Below, one piece after another: positions 21,131 to 34,299 of a DNA stretch of 64,000 nucleotides. The notes under the pieces are model-generated. The model did not search any database. It was given only the letters and a program-made list of their open reading frames with translations, and was not told the DNA's origin. Position 1 is the stretch's first letter, and each line of letters starts with the position of its first letter. Position numbers and translations under genes: made by a program. This DNA comes from Acanthosepion esculentum (lineage: Eukaryota; Mollusca; Cephalopoda; Sepiida; Sepiidae): assembly GCA_964036315.1 (NCBI GenBank), contig OZ038485.1:75130784-75194783 (forward strand). Reading direction: 5' to 3'.

Positions 21131-24100
21131 GTGTGACAATTTAATTCCTCTATGAAATGTGAGAATGAGCAGGAATGGTCCACTCAAAGTCACGTTTGCT
21201 TACCTGCTCACTATCAGCTGCTGTCACTAACAATGTACTGCCTTCGTTAAACTAGAAATGGGCAACCAGGAAAGCAAATTTTGCTTTCACAGGGTCATTC
21301 TGGGATTTAATTGTCATGTCTCGTAAATTAGTTGGAGATTCTGAATTTTACAAATGAATGTAACAATTGACTATATGGGGAGTAGAAAATCGTGCTGTAC
21401 CAATGTTTCAAGTTATTAGCCTTCAAAATCGATATCAGTAATCCTTTATCGAGACTCTAGCACTGATTGATGGAGCCCGACTTATACAATAAGCAAAAAA
21501 TTATACAAAAGATATTAGAATGATGTGTGACCATTGATTATGGATTCATGTCCAAGTTAATTTAAAATTTCTTGCAAATGATGAGGCATGAAAACAGCGA
21601 TTGGATCATCATAGCAACGTAATTTCGCTATTGCTCTATTCAAGCACAGTAGCAAGATAATACTTTCACTCTCTACATAGTATATTTGTCCTTACCTATA
21701 TTTTATTATACAACAAAAAACTACATGTAAAACGGAAGAGTGGTCAAATAGAACGAGAAAAGTAAGTTAAGAGAAAGGAATTGATAATTTGTAAGAATAC
21801 TGCAATCTGTATCTTGCCAAAAGCATTTCCTAGTTGCCTAAATTCCATCTGAAAGCAGATCTTTTTGCCTACTACCAACAAGAAATTACAAGAGACCCCC
21901 TCACTTTATACGTAAGAATAAGTTCACTAAAAAATGCGAATGTGGTAATCTAGTGTAGTGACCTAGTCGTAAAACGAGATTACTTCGCACCAGTCAAACA
22001 CACTTGTTTACTTTTATTTCTTTTATTTCATATCTAGAAAAAGAAATTACGAGAACAAAATTATTTGGTGAAAACCTTACTTAGGACATATTTTCCCTTT
22101 CATCCAGATACGAAGTTTATAACCATATAATTATAAATATTCGCATTATTAAATTTAGTTTCCAATTGTTGCCGAGTGATCAAATGTAATGAGCAAATAC
22201 TTTATTTTGAACATTCTTGTACTTATCCAGTCCATAAACTTTTTAAAGGTATTGCGACAGTATCTAACATTAATTCTTTGCTTTAAAAATACCATAAAGA
22301 AAATATTTTGTAAAATTAAACTTAATTTCTTGAAGCATATTTATTATTGTTATAAGATACATTTAGCTGTTTGCGCAATAATCTCGGCTTACTAATACCT
22401 ATCACTCCTTTAGGAAGTTCTTTTAGTGAATGTTCTGTTTCGTACATATTTATAAAGAACCGGGTGGTTTGGTGTAAGTTGGAGTGAATCTGTCGTTCTC
22501 TTTTGACATTTATAATGTCTTGACAATCAAATAATGTGAACAGATCTTGTTTTGCATTTCGATTAAAAACTTGTAACATTAGTTACAGGAGGAAACTTAG
22601 TCTTGTGCTCAAGACAATGGTCATAAACTCCAAACATGGTGAAGAATTAAAAGAGATTAATTGAAATAACTCCCTAAATCTTAATACAATTATTAATAAT
22701 CTGGTGTAGGCTCCCAAAAATAAATAAATATATTTTTATAAGAGCAAAAGACGGAAAAAATCTATGGAGAGTTTACAACATGACATTATCATTTAATGGG
22801 ATTTTCTTAACTAATCAGTTCTGAAAAAAGCTAGTGTAGTTTGACTACTATTTTTATATTTAAATATTTTTGTGGATTTCTAACGAATCAATTAAACACA
22901 AGGTTTATTTTATTTGAAAGGTTAACCGTTGTGTAGGCTTTAAAATGTGATGTGGAAAGGATTTAATGACCAACTATGACTTCAATTTGGTGGGTGGCGC
23001 ACACGCACACCACTACCACAACAACACAAATAATGCATATGTTATGTATACCTTATCTAATATTGATATCTTATTACAACTTTTATAAGTAGACTAGGGC
23101 CAGCTTTAATTTTTGGATGTTTTGTTACTACTAAACTGTTTTGTCGTCATCGTGATAAAAACACTTTTTGAGGGCGTTTTTTGAAAACAAAATGACAAGA
23201 TCAAAGCAGAAAGCTTCCTTGAACAATTATTGTAAAAGAAGAGAAAACAATAATGTTTTCCTTCATACAAAGTAAAAGCCTGTTGATTTATATTCTTTTT
23301 AAAAGCAAAACTACTTTACTGCTGCTACACGTAATCGGCCGTCAATCTGACTAGCGAAATACAGCGACTGGACTTGAATAAGTGAAATCTTTCGACGGTA
23401 GGGTCAGGATAAAAAACATTTAGTGGAAAAACATGCATGAATGTTATGTTGTGTTGATTGATACTTGTCAATTAGCTAAAAAAATTAAAATAAAACATTT
23501 TTTCTTTTATGCCTAGTACTCGTTTTTTAAATTTTATCCATCTTTCTATCTTTGCGTCGTAATCACTCTCTCGCCAATACGCGCACTAGGTGAACTGAAA
23601 AGAAGAGCCACCTAAGGACACGTTAAAAGACATTCATTAATTTACTTAACTTTCTTTAACATTTAGTACAGGCCTCCGTTTCTTCTTCTTTATCTGTCTC
23701 AAAGTAAATTCCGTAAAAAACAAGAAGTTAAAAACAGAATACCTAAAATAAAGAAAAAATATATTTCTTTTATTTATTTCTTATTTGTTTAATGTAGCGC
23801 ATAAAACACTTTTGAACGTGAAGTACACTTATTTGACATGTTTCTGTCAAAAAAAAAAAAAAGGATATATTCTCGGTATCGGATATTTAAAACTTTGAGT
23901 AATTCTACACAGGTTTATTTATTGTACTATGAATTGATCATCGTGTTGCGTCTAAAATGGAACTTGCGTGTACACAGTGTACAGCAGCACAGTTACCTTT
24001 TCTTTTAGTAAGTGTTTGACAGTTTGAGCATGTACGTATACATACTACTTTACTTACTTAGTCTTAGTGGAGGCATGTATGTGTGCGTGTACACTGTCTA

Positions 24101-24400
24101 TTCTTTTTTTCTTTAACGGAATGTCACGTCCTTTAAGGATGAAGTCCATCTGAATCTCCAAACTTTTATTTTATTATCTGGGATTTGACATGCATTCTGG
24201 GGAAAAATAGTGGAGTGGTTTCCCGTTGCCTTCTCCACAGTGTGTCTACTCTACGTTGTTTAAACAATTACAGCTAATGACAATAAGTGTCAAATTATTG
24301 TTATCGGTATATGTTTTTCATTTCTTTTCTTTTTCCCATGACTCAAACATCTAGGGATTGTATACGTGGTAAAGAAAAAAGAACGTAATTTCTCTGTTGT
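21131..24400. other. Unassigned AT-rich DNA
   Basis: More than 3 kb with nothing that I can assign. The frames at 22189-22395 and 22322-22579 have no recognisable domain. A mildly GC-richer block near 24120-24250 (with AGTGGTTTCCCGTTGCCTTC) looks repeat-derived, but I cannot name it. Confidence 0.4.
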
Positions 24401-24401
24401 A

Positions 24402-24403
<2 letters not shown>

Positions 24404-24484
<81 letters not shown>

Positions 24485-24488
24485 AAGA
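24404..24488. repeat. (AAT)n-(AAG)n compound microsatellite
   Basis: About 17 AAT units pass into about 11 AAG units. Confidence 0.97.
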
Positions 24489-27400
24489 TTAATAATGATT
24501 AAATATGATTTTTCTATCGTATAGTTATGTTTAGACTAATTATCTCAAATATGAACAGAAACAAAAGTAAAAGAAAAGAAAGGAAATACAGTTGGTGAGA
24601 GTGATAAATGGTAGACTAGAGGGACTAAAAAAAGAATCGGTATAAATTGGACGATTTTAAAATGCTAAAAGCAAACAATCAGAAATGTATGCAAACTGAT
24701 TGGTATCCAGGTACACAAACCAAATAAAGACTTTTTGCATACTCGAAAAAATATAATAATAACTAAAAAACAAAACAAACAACAACAAAAAAACAAAAAT
24801 AAACACTTATTTGTACGAAATTCCAGAAGCTTGCAAAGTGTAGTGACTCAACAAAGTGAATGAACGAAAGTAAGAAAAGGTGCGTGTCGTTTCCTTACCT
24901 GGACTACAAGATGAAGAGAGAAATGGTGATGGAGAAGGACGGTCGTATCATCACAAAAGCGGTGACCAGCTGATGGACGGCAGAAATGTCGTCCACGGAA
25001 AGGAAGAAAAATGGAGAAAAGGTTTGCAACTATTAAAAGAAAGTTGCACTTTTTCTTAGAGGTCACCCCTGAGGACCACGCTCCACATTGCCAATGACAA
25101 ATAGTTAAGGAATATTACAATTTACTACTCCCGGCAGACATATTGGAATTATTGTGACGTATCAAAGCAGATGGGGTGAGAGTAAGAGGGAGATGCAACA
25201 ACAAAGAAAAAGACGAACGCTTTCGTCAGCTGAGATAAGAAAAGAAAGAAAAAGACAGTGAAAGAGGAAGAGAGGCGAGATAACAAAAATAGACAGAGAG
25301 AAAAGAAAGAATTAAGCAATGATCACGTAGGCTCACATACGCGTAGATACACAGTGAGGGTTGTCATGCCAACCTCATATAGCCATTTCTGTTATAGACC
25401 AGACACACGTCTCATTTCTTAACAGCTTAACTTGTAAAAGGCAGCAGTCAACCACCCCCGCATTTTCATACATATGTGGAGGAAATGTTATCCACTTACT
25501 TTGGAATGGCATTCTGATGATGCTCCTGTCTATAACAGCAATTAAAAAATGTTTAATTAATAAAGTATAAGACAGCGTTCGTCCATTAAGGCATGAAAAT
25601 TTAAAGTGTTAACAAAGGACGCACTTTCTTCTCGAGAAATATCTTATTTTTCCGTTTTCCTTATATATTTTCTATCAGTTTCGTTTTCTCTTATTCAGTC
25701 TTTTTCATTTCTACATCTATTTATAGTTTCAATGCCTCTTTACAAATTTAGGCTAAAAAGATGCGAGCACACACACACATACACACACATTCCAGTTATG
25801 CGATTAAAAAATCTTTTTTTAGGTTTATGTTGAACACATGCACCTGTAACTATGTATGCTTGCGTTTTGATGTTTGCAATAACTGTGTGAGGTCTCTCTC
25901 TCTTTCTCTCTCTCCAATGGAACAAAACATCTTTGTTGCGTACACTGACATTGGTGCTTCCTGTGATTATGTCTATTTTATTCGTGAATGTGTAACTGTG
26001 GTAAGTGTATGTATACGTATTATTCTGAATTGGCCTTATAAACAGTTTACATATTTTGTGCAGTTTTCTTAAAAAAATAGTAGAGATAAACATGGAATAT
26101 CGAGAATCTACATTAAGCAAGGATCCCTGTTTATATTGCTAGTTATTTTATTTGAACAGAAGCTACAGAGAAAAATTGCATCAAGTTTACTATAAAAATT
26201 TATATAATAAAAATGAAATACAAAATTATATAAGAATAATTAAAGGATAAGTAAAAAAAAATAATACAATAGACTAGGTTTGTTTATTACACTTAGACTT
26301 ATTTGGGAGGGGGGAGTGTTTGAAAAAACATTTATTAAAAGAAGAAAGTTACTAACACGAATTCTTAAAAAAATAAAAACAAAAATAAAAAAAAAAAAAA
26401 CTGCGAAATGAAGCCAGACAGTAAAAAATGGCTTGATAAAATTTGATGTATATGTATGGCCCAAATTCATGTTGTAAAAGAAAATGAAGCCTGACGGTTT
26501 ATGAAAATACATGTATAAAATTTGGTTTTCAAATTTTAAAACAAGAGATTCAAGTCTGAGTGTTTTCAAGTCTGAAAACTTTATGAAGCCGCCAAAATAA
26601 AGTTTTCGAGCGGTGTGGTTTAAATAGATACATCTTGAGATTTTTAATCAATGGGGACAGTAAGTTACGACCCTACAGTATCAAACTTGATTCAATTCGG
26701 AGACGATTTGTGGTTATTTAAGAAGTCTGGTTTGTCCGACAGACAAAAGTGTTTGGGCATTCACAAGGAAGAAGTCAACAAATTCTAGGAAAGCAGAAAG
26801 AATAAGGGTTTCGGCATTCACAAGAAAGACGTGGGCTGGTTTTTGGATCTGAACAAAAGCAAAACTAAAGCCACCGACGACAACCACAACGACTATGGCG
26901 ATGACAAAAAGAAAGAAGCTGAAAGAAAAAAGTAACAAAATAAAAGGAAATACAAACAGGAAGGAGAAAATTCTATATATACAGAGAGATATACGATTAT
27001 CTTTCTACAGTTGCTTGTGAAAGTTTGTCACAAAATTAGAGGATTTTGAACTTTTCAGGAAAATACAAAATTTATCTCACTTTGTAAAGCTGAACTATTG
27101 TCTAAACAAACCAGAAACCCAGCGACACCAGTGAATCGTCAACCTTCTGCTGCTACTATCATATTTAAAGAACAAATGAAAATAAACTTGACCGTCAAAA
27201 ATTATATATATAATTTAGTCTTATGGTCAAGGTTAGTTTTATGGTTAGGATCAGCCTTAGAAATGTTGACAAAATTTTAAATGATTTTTGTTCATAATTA
27301 TAAAATTAAAAAGAATATACACTACTAGCAACTAATAAAAATTCAACGAATACTTTTTATTGTTCTTGTCCTCCCCTTATCTGATTTATATATAAACATA

Positions 27401-27600
27401 TTATTTCGTTTGAAGAACTATTTGAATATTAATGATTTTTCTCAAAACTATAGAAAATACTGAAAAATTCTTTGTTTGTGGGGATAATTATATCCTCTCT
27501 AAGAATTTTACCCAGTTATTCTCATTTAACCTTTTGCTTTTTTTCTACAGTTTCTTTGCATATTTCCTTTGAATATTTTTTTCGGGTAACATATATTGAA
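24489..27600. other. Unassigned DNA
   Basis: No gene recognised. Short purine-rich and CT-rich runs (25898-25913) and an AC run at 25770-25790 are present. A pair of diverged 35-bp words with CATTCACAAGGAAGAAG / CATTCACAAGAAAGACG lies at about 26755-26835. Confidence 0.4.
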
Positions 27601-27720
27601 ATACCTTTTTAATACTCAAAATCCTATATCACCCACTATTTTCTGTTCAGTTGCTCATAGCCCACCCAACAGTTGAAATCGTCCACAGGTGAACAATATT
27701 GCCCAGGTTGGGAAACCCTA
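27601..27720 (-). mobile_element. Possible right end of a hAT element (remnant)
   Basis: The plus-strand end GCCCAGGTTGGGAAACCCTA reads on the minus strand as TAGGGTTTCCCAACCTGGGC, close to the CAGxGxTTCCCAACC ends of ZBED/Charlie-type hAT elements (compare 58931-58951 in this window). No partner end or target duplication was found. Confidence 0.35.
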
Positions 27721-28089
27721 CCTTAATCCCTTTCCTAACGGAATTCTGGAACTGTTTCCAGATCCCCAATAATTATATGAGTAATAATCACTCAGATTTA
27801 TAGTCTTCAATGTTCTTTTGTTGTAAATCAGATTTTGCGACATCTTTCGACTTGTTCTACTGATGTGGTGTCATCCAAGAAATTTTAATTTTTACAATTC
27901 ACTATATTTATCAGCTTCAAACAATATTTCTTTTGTTCATAGAACAACAGTTCATATTTTCTTGATCACTTTTTTTCGTAATAGATTCTCACGTTAATAA
28001 TCTTCTAAAGACTTAATTTCAACAATTGGATAAAGAAAATAGCAGAGATATCTACACCTACAAATAAAAAAGAACCAATTCTTGTTAGG

Positions 28090-29790
28090 GTTAACCAATT
28101 TCTACAGCAGATATTTGCCAACGTATAATGAATTGATAGAATACTTTGTGGAGTTACGAAAAAAGAACAACGAATTTAAATGGACTCAATGGCAGAATAC
28201 AGCATTTGAAGATTTAAAGAAAGAACTTATAAAAATCCCGTTATAAAAAGGTTTTGATATAAAACGGTAGAGGCTTTAACTACGGACGCAAGTGAGCGTG
28301 CCGTATCAGCGATTTTGTCTCAAGAAGCACATCCTATAATGTACATCCTATAATGTACATTTCCAGAATGTTAATGTCAGCCGAGGCCAACTATTTAAAT
28401 ATTGAAAAAGAAACGTTAGCTATCATAGGAGCACAGACAGAGCTCACCAATTTTTATTAGACAGGAAGATTCCGCTTAAATCTGACCATAAAAGTTTAGA
28501 GTTTATTTTTTAACCGCAGGAAGGAGTTAGCTAAAGTTACATCTAGAATTTTAAGATGGGCTATAAAGCTCATGGCCTTTGATTCGACATCAAATATTTG
28601 AAAGGAAACACTATTCCACATGTAGATGCTCTATCAAGACTAAAGTTCAACAATGAATCATTAGAAAGCTCAGACAATTCAGAAGATAAAATATTGCCCT
28701 GGATTAAAAACAGATGTATTACCCTTAGATCGTCTTGCATTTGAAACCTTTCAGGATTCGGTAGTAAGAAATATAGAATGTAGAATAAAAAATACAAATG
28801 GAGTGATTGTTCTTGGGTAGAAATACCCTATAAAGAAACAAAGCACAGGTTAACTATAGAGAAGAGTCATATGTAATGAAGATGTTTTAATACTACCAGA
28901 GAGATTAAGAAAAGACGTAATAAAAAGTGTACACGATGATGTTCATTGTGGAATAGCAGCTACACAGAGACGATTAAAATTGGGAGCGTGGTGGCCTGGG
29001 TATTCACGTGATGTAGAAAAATACGTACAAAAATGCCCAAAATATATGGAAATAAAAAACTTTCGCCAAACAAAGTTACATTCATTGCCTAAGGAAAAAG
29101 AGCCATGGGTTCGCCTTCATATGGATCATGCGCATGTATGTTAAAAGCATAAGACTATTATTAATTTTGGTCGAATCATTCTCTGGATGACCTGATGTTA
29201 GAATTCAGGTTAGGAAGTCAGCCACAGTAAAGCAAATATTACGAGTAATATTTTCCAGAAATAGGGTGCAAAAATGACAATGCACTAAAATTTTGTGATT
29301 GAACTTTGTATTCATGATTAAAACAAATAGGATGCCTCCCTGATAAAACACCACCACCCGCAATCAAATAGATTTACAGAAAGAATGGTGCAGATGGTGA
29401 AAATGGGGTTGAGGGCATTTTCCTCATCCAGAGACACTATAGTTACCTACCGAGACCATTACTGAATTATAGAATTATTCCACTTGCTGGTATAATGCAA
29501 AGTCACTCTGCATAGATGGGAAGACAAATTAGATCGCCTATAACAATGTCCTATTCAACAAATGAAAAAAATGTGATACAAAAAAGACAGGGAATGAAGC
29601 CTTGTAATGCTAACTTTATTGTACAAAGGGGACATAATACGGCTAGAATAGCAACAAGTTGACAGAATTTATTGGCTCATTCTGATCAAATAAGACCTGG
29701 AATTGGAAGGATGAATCTGAAAGGGAAGAAAGCGTGAGTGCTTCTGATGGAGAAAGCGAACATAGTATTAAAGAAACTGTGGAGGATAGC
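28090..29790 (+). pseudogene. Ty3/gypsy pol remnant (RT end, RNase H, integrase)
   Basis: Read across many stops and shifts, the order is correct for gypsy Pol. RT thumb: NFYSRYLPTYNEL, then WTQWQNTAFEDLK. RNase H: TDASERAVSAILSQ, then NYLNIEKETLAII and SDHKSLEF, closing with IPHVDALSRLK at about 28615. The integrase zinc domain starts VHDDVHCGI (about 28930) and contains GAWWPGYSRDVEKYVQKCPKY, where the last Cys of the HHCC set is Tyr. The first catalytic Asp region LHMDHA lies near 29120, and after it the DDE core is badly eroded. The 3' end (about 29740-29870) is acidic then basic, as at the end of such polyproteins. Dead copy. Confidence 0.85.
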
Positions 29791-30282
29791 TCACACAAAT
29801 GTAACATCGAGTTGGAAGGTCAGAATGAAGATGACTCCAGACCTAAATCCCCAAGAAAAAGAATACTAATTTTTAACTCCTTCCACTGTATCAAATTCCG
29901 AACGTAAGCTGCATTGGATTCATACTCGGATATTCTAGAATTCAGTTTCTAACATATTAAATTTTGAGCTACTTCTCTTTGAAAACAGTTTGCAACAAAG
30001 AGTTTTCTTGCAAGAGGAAAGCAGCATCGATGATCTCAACATTCTTTCGCCATTTAACAGAGTTTGAAAAAACATTCGCGTGTTAGTTTTCTAGTTTCTC
30101 TTTTGGTTGACACACCTATTGTGAATTTACCCCCCCCCAAAAAATGTATTTTTTTATTACAACACTGAATGAATATATAAAAATAACGCTATCCCAAAAG
30201 TAACATGTATAGGAAAACATGGTAAAATTACGTATTTTTATTCTGAACATTTTTCTAAAATACTATTTCCTTCACAAATGCA

Positions 30283-30286
<4 letters not shown>
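29791..30286. other. Unassigned DNA downstream of gypsy remnant
   Basis: Probably the eroded end of the same element (a 3' LTR would be expected), but no LTR features can be pointed out. Confidence 0.3.

Positions 30287-30346
<60 letters not shown>
30287..30346. repeat. (TA)n-(TG)n microsatellite
   Basis: About 16 TA units followed by about 13 TG units. Confidence 0.97.
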
Positions 30347-30352
<6 letters not shown>

Positions 30353-31195
30353 TGAGTCAGCCTCCAAGTCAGCAGTCATTATGTACTGTATAACAAAAAC
30401 CATGTGAAATATTATTAATAACATTAATAACTTCTTTATTATGCATTTGCTGTCAAAGTTCCATAGAAGAAAAGTGTCTTAAAATATTTGATTCTACATG
30501 TTGCGTGATAAGAAAAATATTAAAATATTGTTAGTGAAATTATTTTTACCCATCGTAAAATACATATGATACACACTATTTACTAAAACCTACCTTACAA
30601 TAATGTCAAGCACGAATATATTGATGTTAATTCAATGTCAAGGAAAGTGAATAAGCAGGAATACAATAAGTAATTTGGAAAAAAAAAACAAGTTAAGCTA
30701 AAAATCAAAGGTAAAAAAATGGTTGGTCGATAAGAGCTGACCAGGGTGCAAACAAAGCAACCGGCCAAATCACAAATAAACTAACCACGCACAAAATTCG
30801 TTTGGCCAGAAGGGTCAGCCCCGCCCCCACCAAAAAAAATGAAAAATAGGGCAAAACATACCTTCAAACGAACTTCTATGGAGGAAAATAACCGACATTT
30901 ATCTAACAACAACAAAGATGTGTCCCCCACCACTACACACACAGCGATGCTGCGGCATTAAAAGAACGCATAACGGGTTATGTCAATAATGATAAAACAA
31001 ACCAGAATACATCACTGGATAATGTTTATTGTTTAACAAAGATAATAATTGCTTAAATACATATGCCATAGTTTAAGTTAATCAAAATCGAAAAGGTTCT
31101 TTAACTGTGAATAGCGTCCCGACATTGAAACCACTTTTATTTTAATACAACTATACAGGCTTATACAGTAGTCTCCAAAATGCTGCTCCTATAAA
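30347..31195. other. Unassigned DNA
   Basis: No gene recognised. It contains a slightly GC-richer patch (30720-30860) without a clear signature. Confidence 0.4.
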
Positions 31196-31199
31196 AGTG

Positions 31200-32200
31200 T
31201 CGTCCGGAGTGGACCGCTCCTTTCATCGAGCTACGCTGCAGGATACAGAGTCGCGTCTAAATTGAATGAGGACTCAAGTGAAAGGCAGTTGAATACTTTA
31301 TTATACGTTATGGGAAATGAAACAGAGAGAAAATATAACTCTTTCTCATTCAAGAAGAATAATGGGAAGAATAATGGGAAGAAAAATGTCGAATCAGTAA
31401 TAGCAAAATTTGACGCGTATTTCACACTCAAACAAAAGAAATATAATTTATGAGCATGCAAGATTCCACCAGAGAACACAAAACACGAGAGAAAAAACTG
31501 AGATGTACACTAAGGTGCTACATGATTTATCAGAACACTGTGCATTTGCAAATAAAGAGAAAGAAATACGGGACACATTTGTAATTGCTCTGATTAGTAA
31601 AGAACTCTCCGAAAAGCTTCAACTAACACCAGGTCTCACTTTAGAGAGAACGTTAGAAACAGCTAGAATATTTGATCAAGTTAGGAAAAAATTACAGATA
31701 GACACGCTACAATGCTAAAAGCAGTAAGACAAAATAAAAAAAGGAATCGTCAAAGCAAGTGAAGTAAAAGTTATCAACAACAGAACAAAAATGTATTCCC
31801 TTGTTCAAGGATTGTGTCTGGTGAAAGGGAAAATATGTAATAAATGTAAAGACCAAATCATTTTGCAGTTTATTGCACAAGAGAAAACAACAGGCAATAA
31901 AAGAAATTGGTACAAGTAATAAAGAAGTTTAATTTTTGGGAAGTACTAACACAATTCAGGAACAAATTACGCTATCGATATGTTGAGAAGCCACTCTTTT
32001 TAAAATTGATACACACTACCTCCAAAATATCAGAATTGATCCTTACTGGAATAGAGAGTTTTTACCCCAGAAACAATTCCGGCAGCCATATTACATCTTA
32101 ACCACTAGTACAATACCTACCACAGGTAGCGATGTAGTAGGATACTTGATGTATTCAGAACTGCCCTCAATCACTGCACGAATGTTCTAGAAAATGCAAA
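31200..32200 (+). pseudogene. Ty3/gypsy Gag and protease remnant
   Basis: Gag reads YRVASKLNEDSSERQ (about 31235), then LLYVMGNETE, a small duplication of GGGAAGAATAAT, then ESVIAKFDAYFTLK, YEHARFHQRTQ, then LHDLSEHCAFANKE and LTLERTLETARIF (to about 31700). This is the K02A2.6-like gypsy Gag domain common in invertebrate genomes. Beyond it come a degraded zinc knuckle (NHFAVYCT near 31860) and a protease-like segment (LFKIDTHY near 32005) in broken frames. Gag would package element RNA. At least three frame breaks are present. It is not the same subfamily as the Gag at 6.7 kb. Confidence 0.82.
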
Positions 32201-32410
32201 GTGTAATTTCAGAAATTAATTTATGAAAAATACGTTGAAAACCGATCGATATTTTATTTTTACTAATTTGTGTAAATTAGAATTTCTTTTTTTAAAATGT
32301 GTATAAATGATCTCTTTTTGTAAAAGAAATTTATTTTTAGTAACGGTTATTTGCTGTTACTATCTGGTCATATTATCTTTTGATTGGTTAGATTTGAATG
32401 TTACTGGCTA

Positions 32411-34110
32411 TTTTTATTTATTTTTTTTTTTTTTGACTGCGCAAGCTCCATTGGGTGTCTGGGGAAATACGCGCGCTTTTAGACAGAAATGATTGGTGCC
32501 TCGCGGGAGCTGGGGTCCAAGAAATTCTCTGTCGTTTTGAACGACGTATATATTTTTATTTTGAAATGGTTTAGTTTGTTTTGTTTTACGGCCTATCAAC
32601 CTCAACAAGATGGTAATATTTTTTTTCAAAAATGTATTCCTAGATGGGGTATTTTAGCGGTGTTATCTTCAAAGTCCATGCTTTCTGGCTTTTCTACTGG
32701 GTTATTTTTGGAATCCTTGACTTTGGCCTTAGGCCCTTGCATTGTCTTTCAGTCAGCCCTCAGGTTTTATTTTGGAATTTCTTGGTTTTCGTTCTCATCT
32801 TCAGTTTCCATACTTTCCAGTACTATAGATTTATTCTCGTTTAGGATCTTATTTTTTTTGTCTTAAAAGGGATCTTGATTGTGTGGTTTCATATTCTATT
32901 GATGATTCTTTTTTGTCTTTTGGTTTGTTTTTGCTTTTCTTAGATGAGTTAGCGGTGGGCTTTCATTGTTATCCGGTTTTGCGGGTGGGGAATTGTTGGG
33001 TGTGGTAGTGATAGTAGGGATGTTTGAAATTTGTTGTTGGGTGTGAGTTTTTGTTTGGTTTGTTTTTATTGATTCTTCAGCTTTGTTGGTCTGGGATTGG
33101 AGGTTTTTCTTTGGATCTAGTCCAGCATGAGGCCTGGTTGTTAAGTCGGTCAAGCTTTCCCTCAGTAACTCCAAAAGTATCTTTAGTTCCTTCATTAAAT
33201 CTATCATTTCGCTTTGGGTCATTCCTTGATTTTGGGTTGAGTTATTCGTGGTTTTGGCTACGCTTGCATAAGTTGTAGCCACTGAATTTTCGACTAACCT
33301 CCTTACTTCCGGGAATGATATATTTTTGTGTATTTGATTTCTGTTATTCTTTTTTCCCTCTTCCATATTTCACATACCCTTACGTCTGCTGCATGATCTT
33401 GTTTGCAGTTTACGCACTTTGGTGGTTGTCTGCAGTCTGCATGGTTTCCAGTTTCTCCCCGATTTTTGCATGTTGTTGGTCTGGTACATCTCGCCCTGTG
33501 GTGTCCGAATTTTTGGCAATTGTGGTATCTCAGCGGGCTTGGTATATATGCTTTGACTTTGTTTATTGTGCACCCTATTTTTATTTCAGTTGGAGGTTTT
33601 GGGGTGTTAAATTTAAATATATTTGTGTTTGTTAGGAATGTTTGATTGTTTTCCTTTTTTTATAGATATTCTTTGGACGTCGGTGACGCCTTGTTGGCGG
33701 AGATTATTTTTTATTTCATCCAGAGTGTAGAGGGAGAGATCTGGGCTTCTCACTACACCCTTTGATGAGTTCAGGGAAATGTGAGGAGGGGGTAAGCTTT
33801 TATTTTGAGGTTATGGAAGTATTTCTGTTTCAGTAGAAGGTCTGAGAAAGTTTTCTTTGGTAGTTCTACCAGTAGGGTATTGTTGATTTGTTTTTTGTTT
33901 GTTTTTTGCTGATTTTGGTTTTATTAGAGAGTTAAGAGTTTTTTCAGTGATAAATGGAGACAACTTAGTGATTGCAGTATCCTCCAACGATTCAAGTACT
34001 AAAAACTGGGGAAAAGTGTCTGATCGGTGTTATCGTCAGATTCTACACGTGCACGCTTTAAGGTTTGATTTTCATCTATATTTGCTTGGGTTTTATTTTT
34101 TATAAAAAAA
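32411..34110 (-). mobile_element. Jockey-type element with ORF1 and A-tail but no ORF2
   Basis: The minus strand carries a gag-like ORF1 followed by about 400 bp of AT-rich sequence, then an A-tail at 32411-32434 (a T run on the plus strand). No endonuclease or reverse transcriptase sequence lies between ORF1 and the tail. It could be an internally deleted LINE or an ORF1-only derivative, by analogy with mammalian HAL1 elements. Confidence 0.65.
32780..34090 (-). pseudogene. Jockey-type ORF1 (gag-like nucleic-acid-binding protein)
   Basis: On the minus strand the protein begins with a polar segment and FLVLESLEDTAITKLSPF. It continues through NSSKGVVRSPDLSLYTLDEI and QGVTDVQRISIKK, a domain characteristic of Jockey-element ORF1 (RNA-recognition-like). 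It then reaches CCHC-type knuckles in a shifted frame: YHNCQKFGHHRARC (its first Cys is lost, H-N-C), then GETGNHADC and PPKCVNCKQDHAA. After it comes a long Gln/Thr/Asn/Lys-rich tail (frame 33366-32896, about 156 codons) with SVATTYASVAKTT, which is also typical. The protein binds element RNA. Two or more frameshifts are present. Confidence 0.82.
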
Positions 34111-34299
34111 TTGAATTCATTAAGAGAGAACATATGCTAAAGACCTTGAAAAATATCTCCAAAATTGACGGGAACTATTATTTTTTTCGAAATTGGATGC
34201 AGTCAGTAGATTTCTTCAATTACCTTTGGAATAATATAATCATTTATTAACAACATTTATAACACCGTTTTGATGTAAATAAATAAGCAAATGTAAATA

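Noticed and set aside
22322..22579. 85-codon minus-strand frame
   Set aside because: Of fairly normal composition, but I recognise no family, and there is no exon-like context that I can support.
24848..25066. 72-codon minus-strand frame in a GC-richer patch
   Set aside because: His/Phe-rich composition without domain; probably chance.
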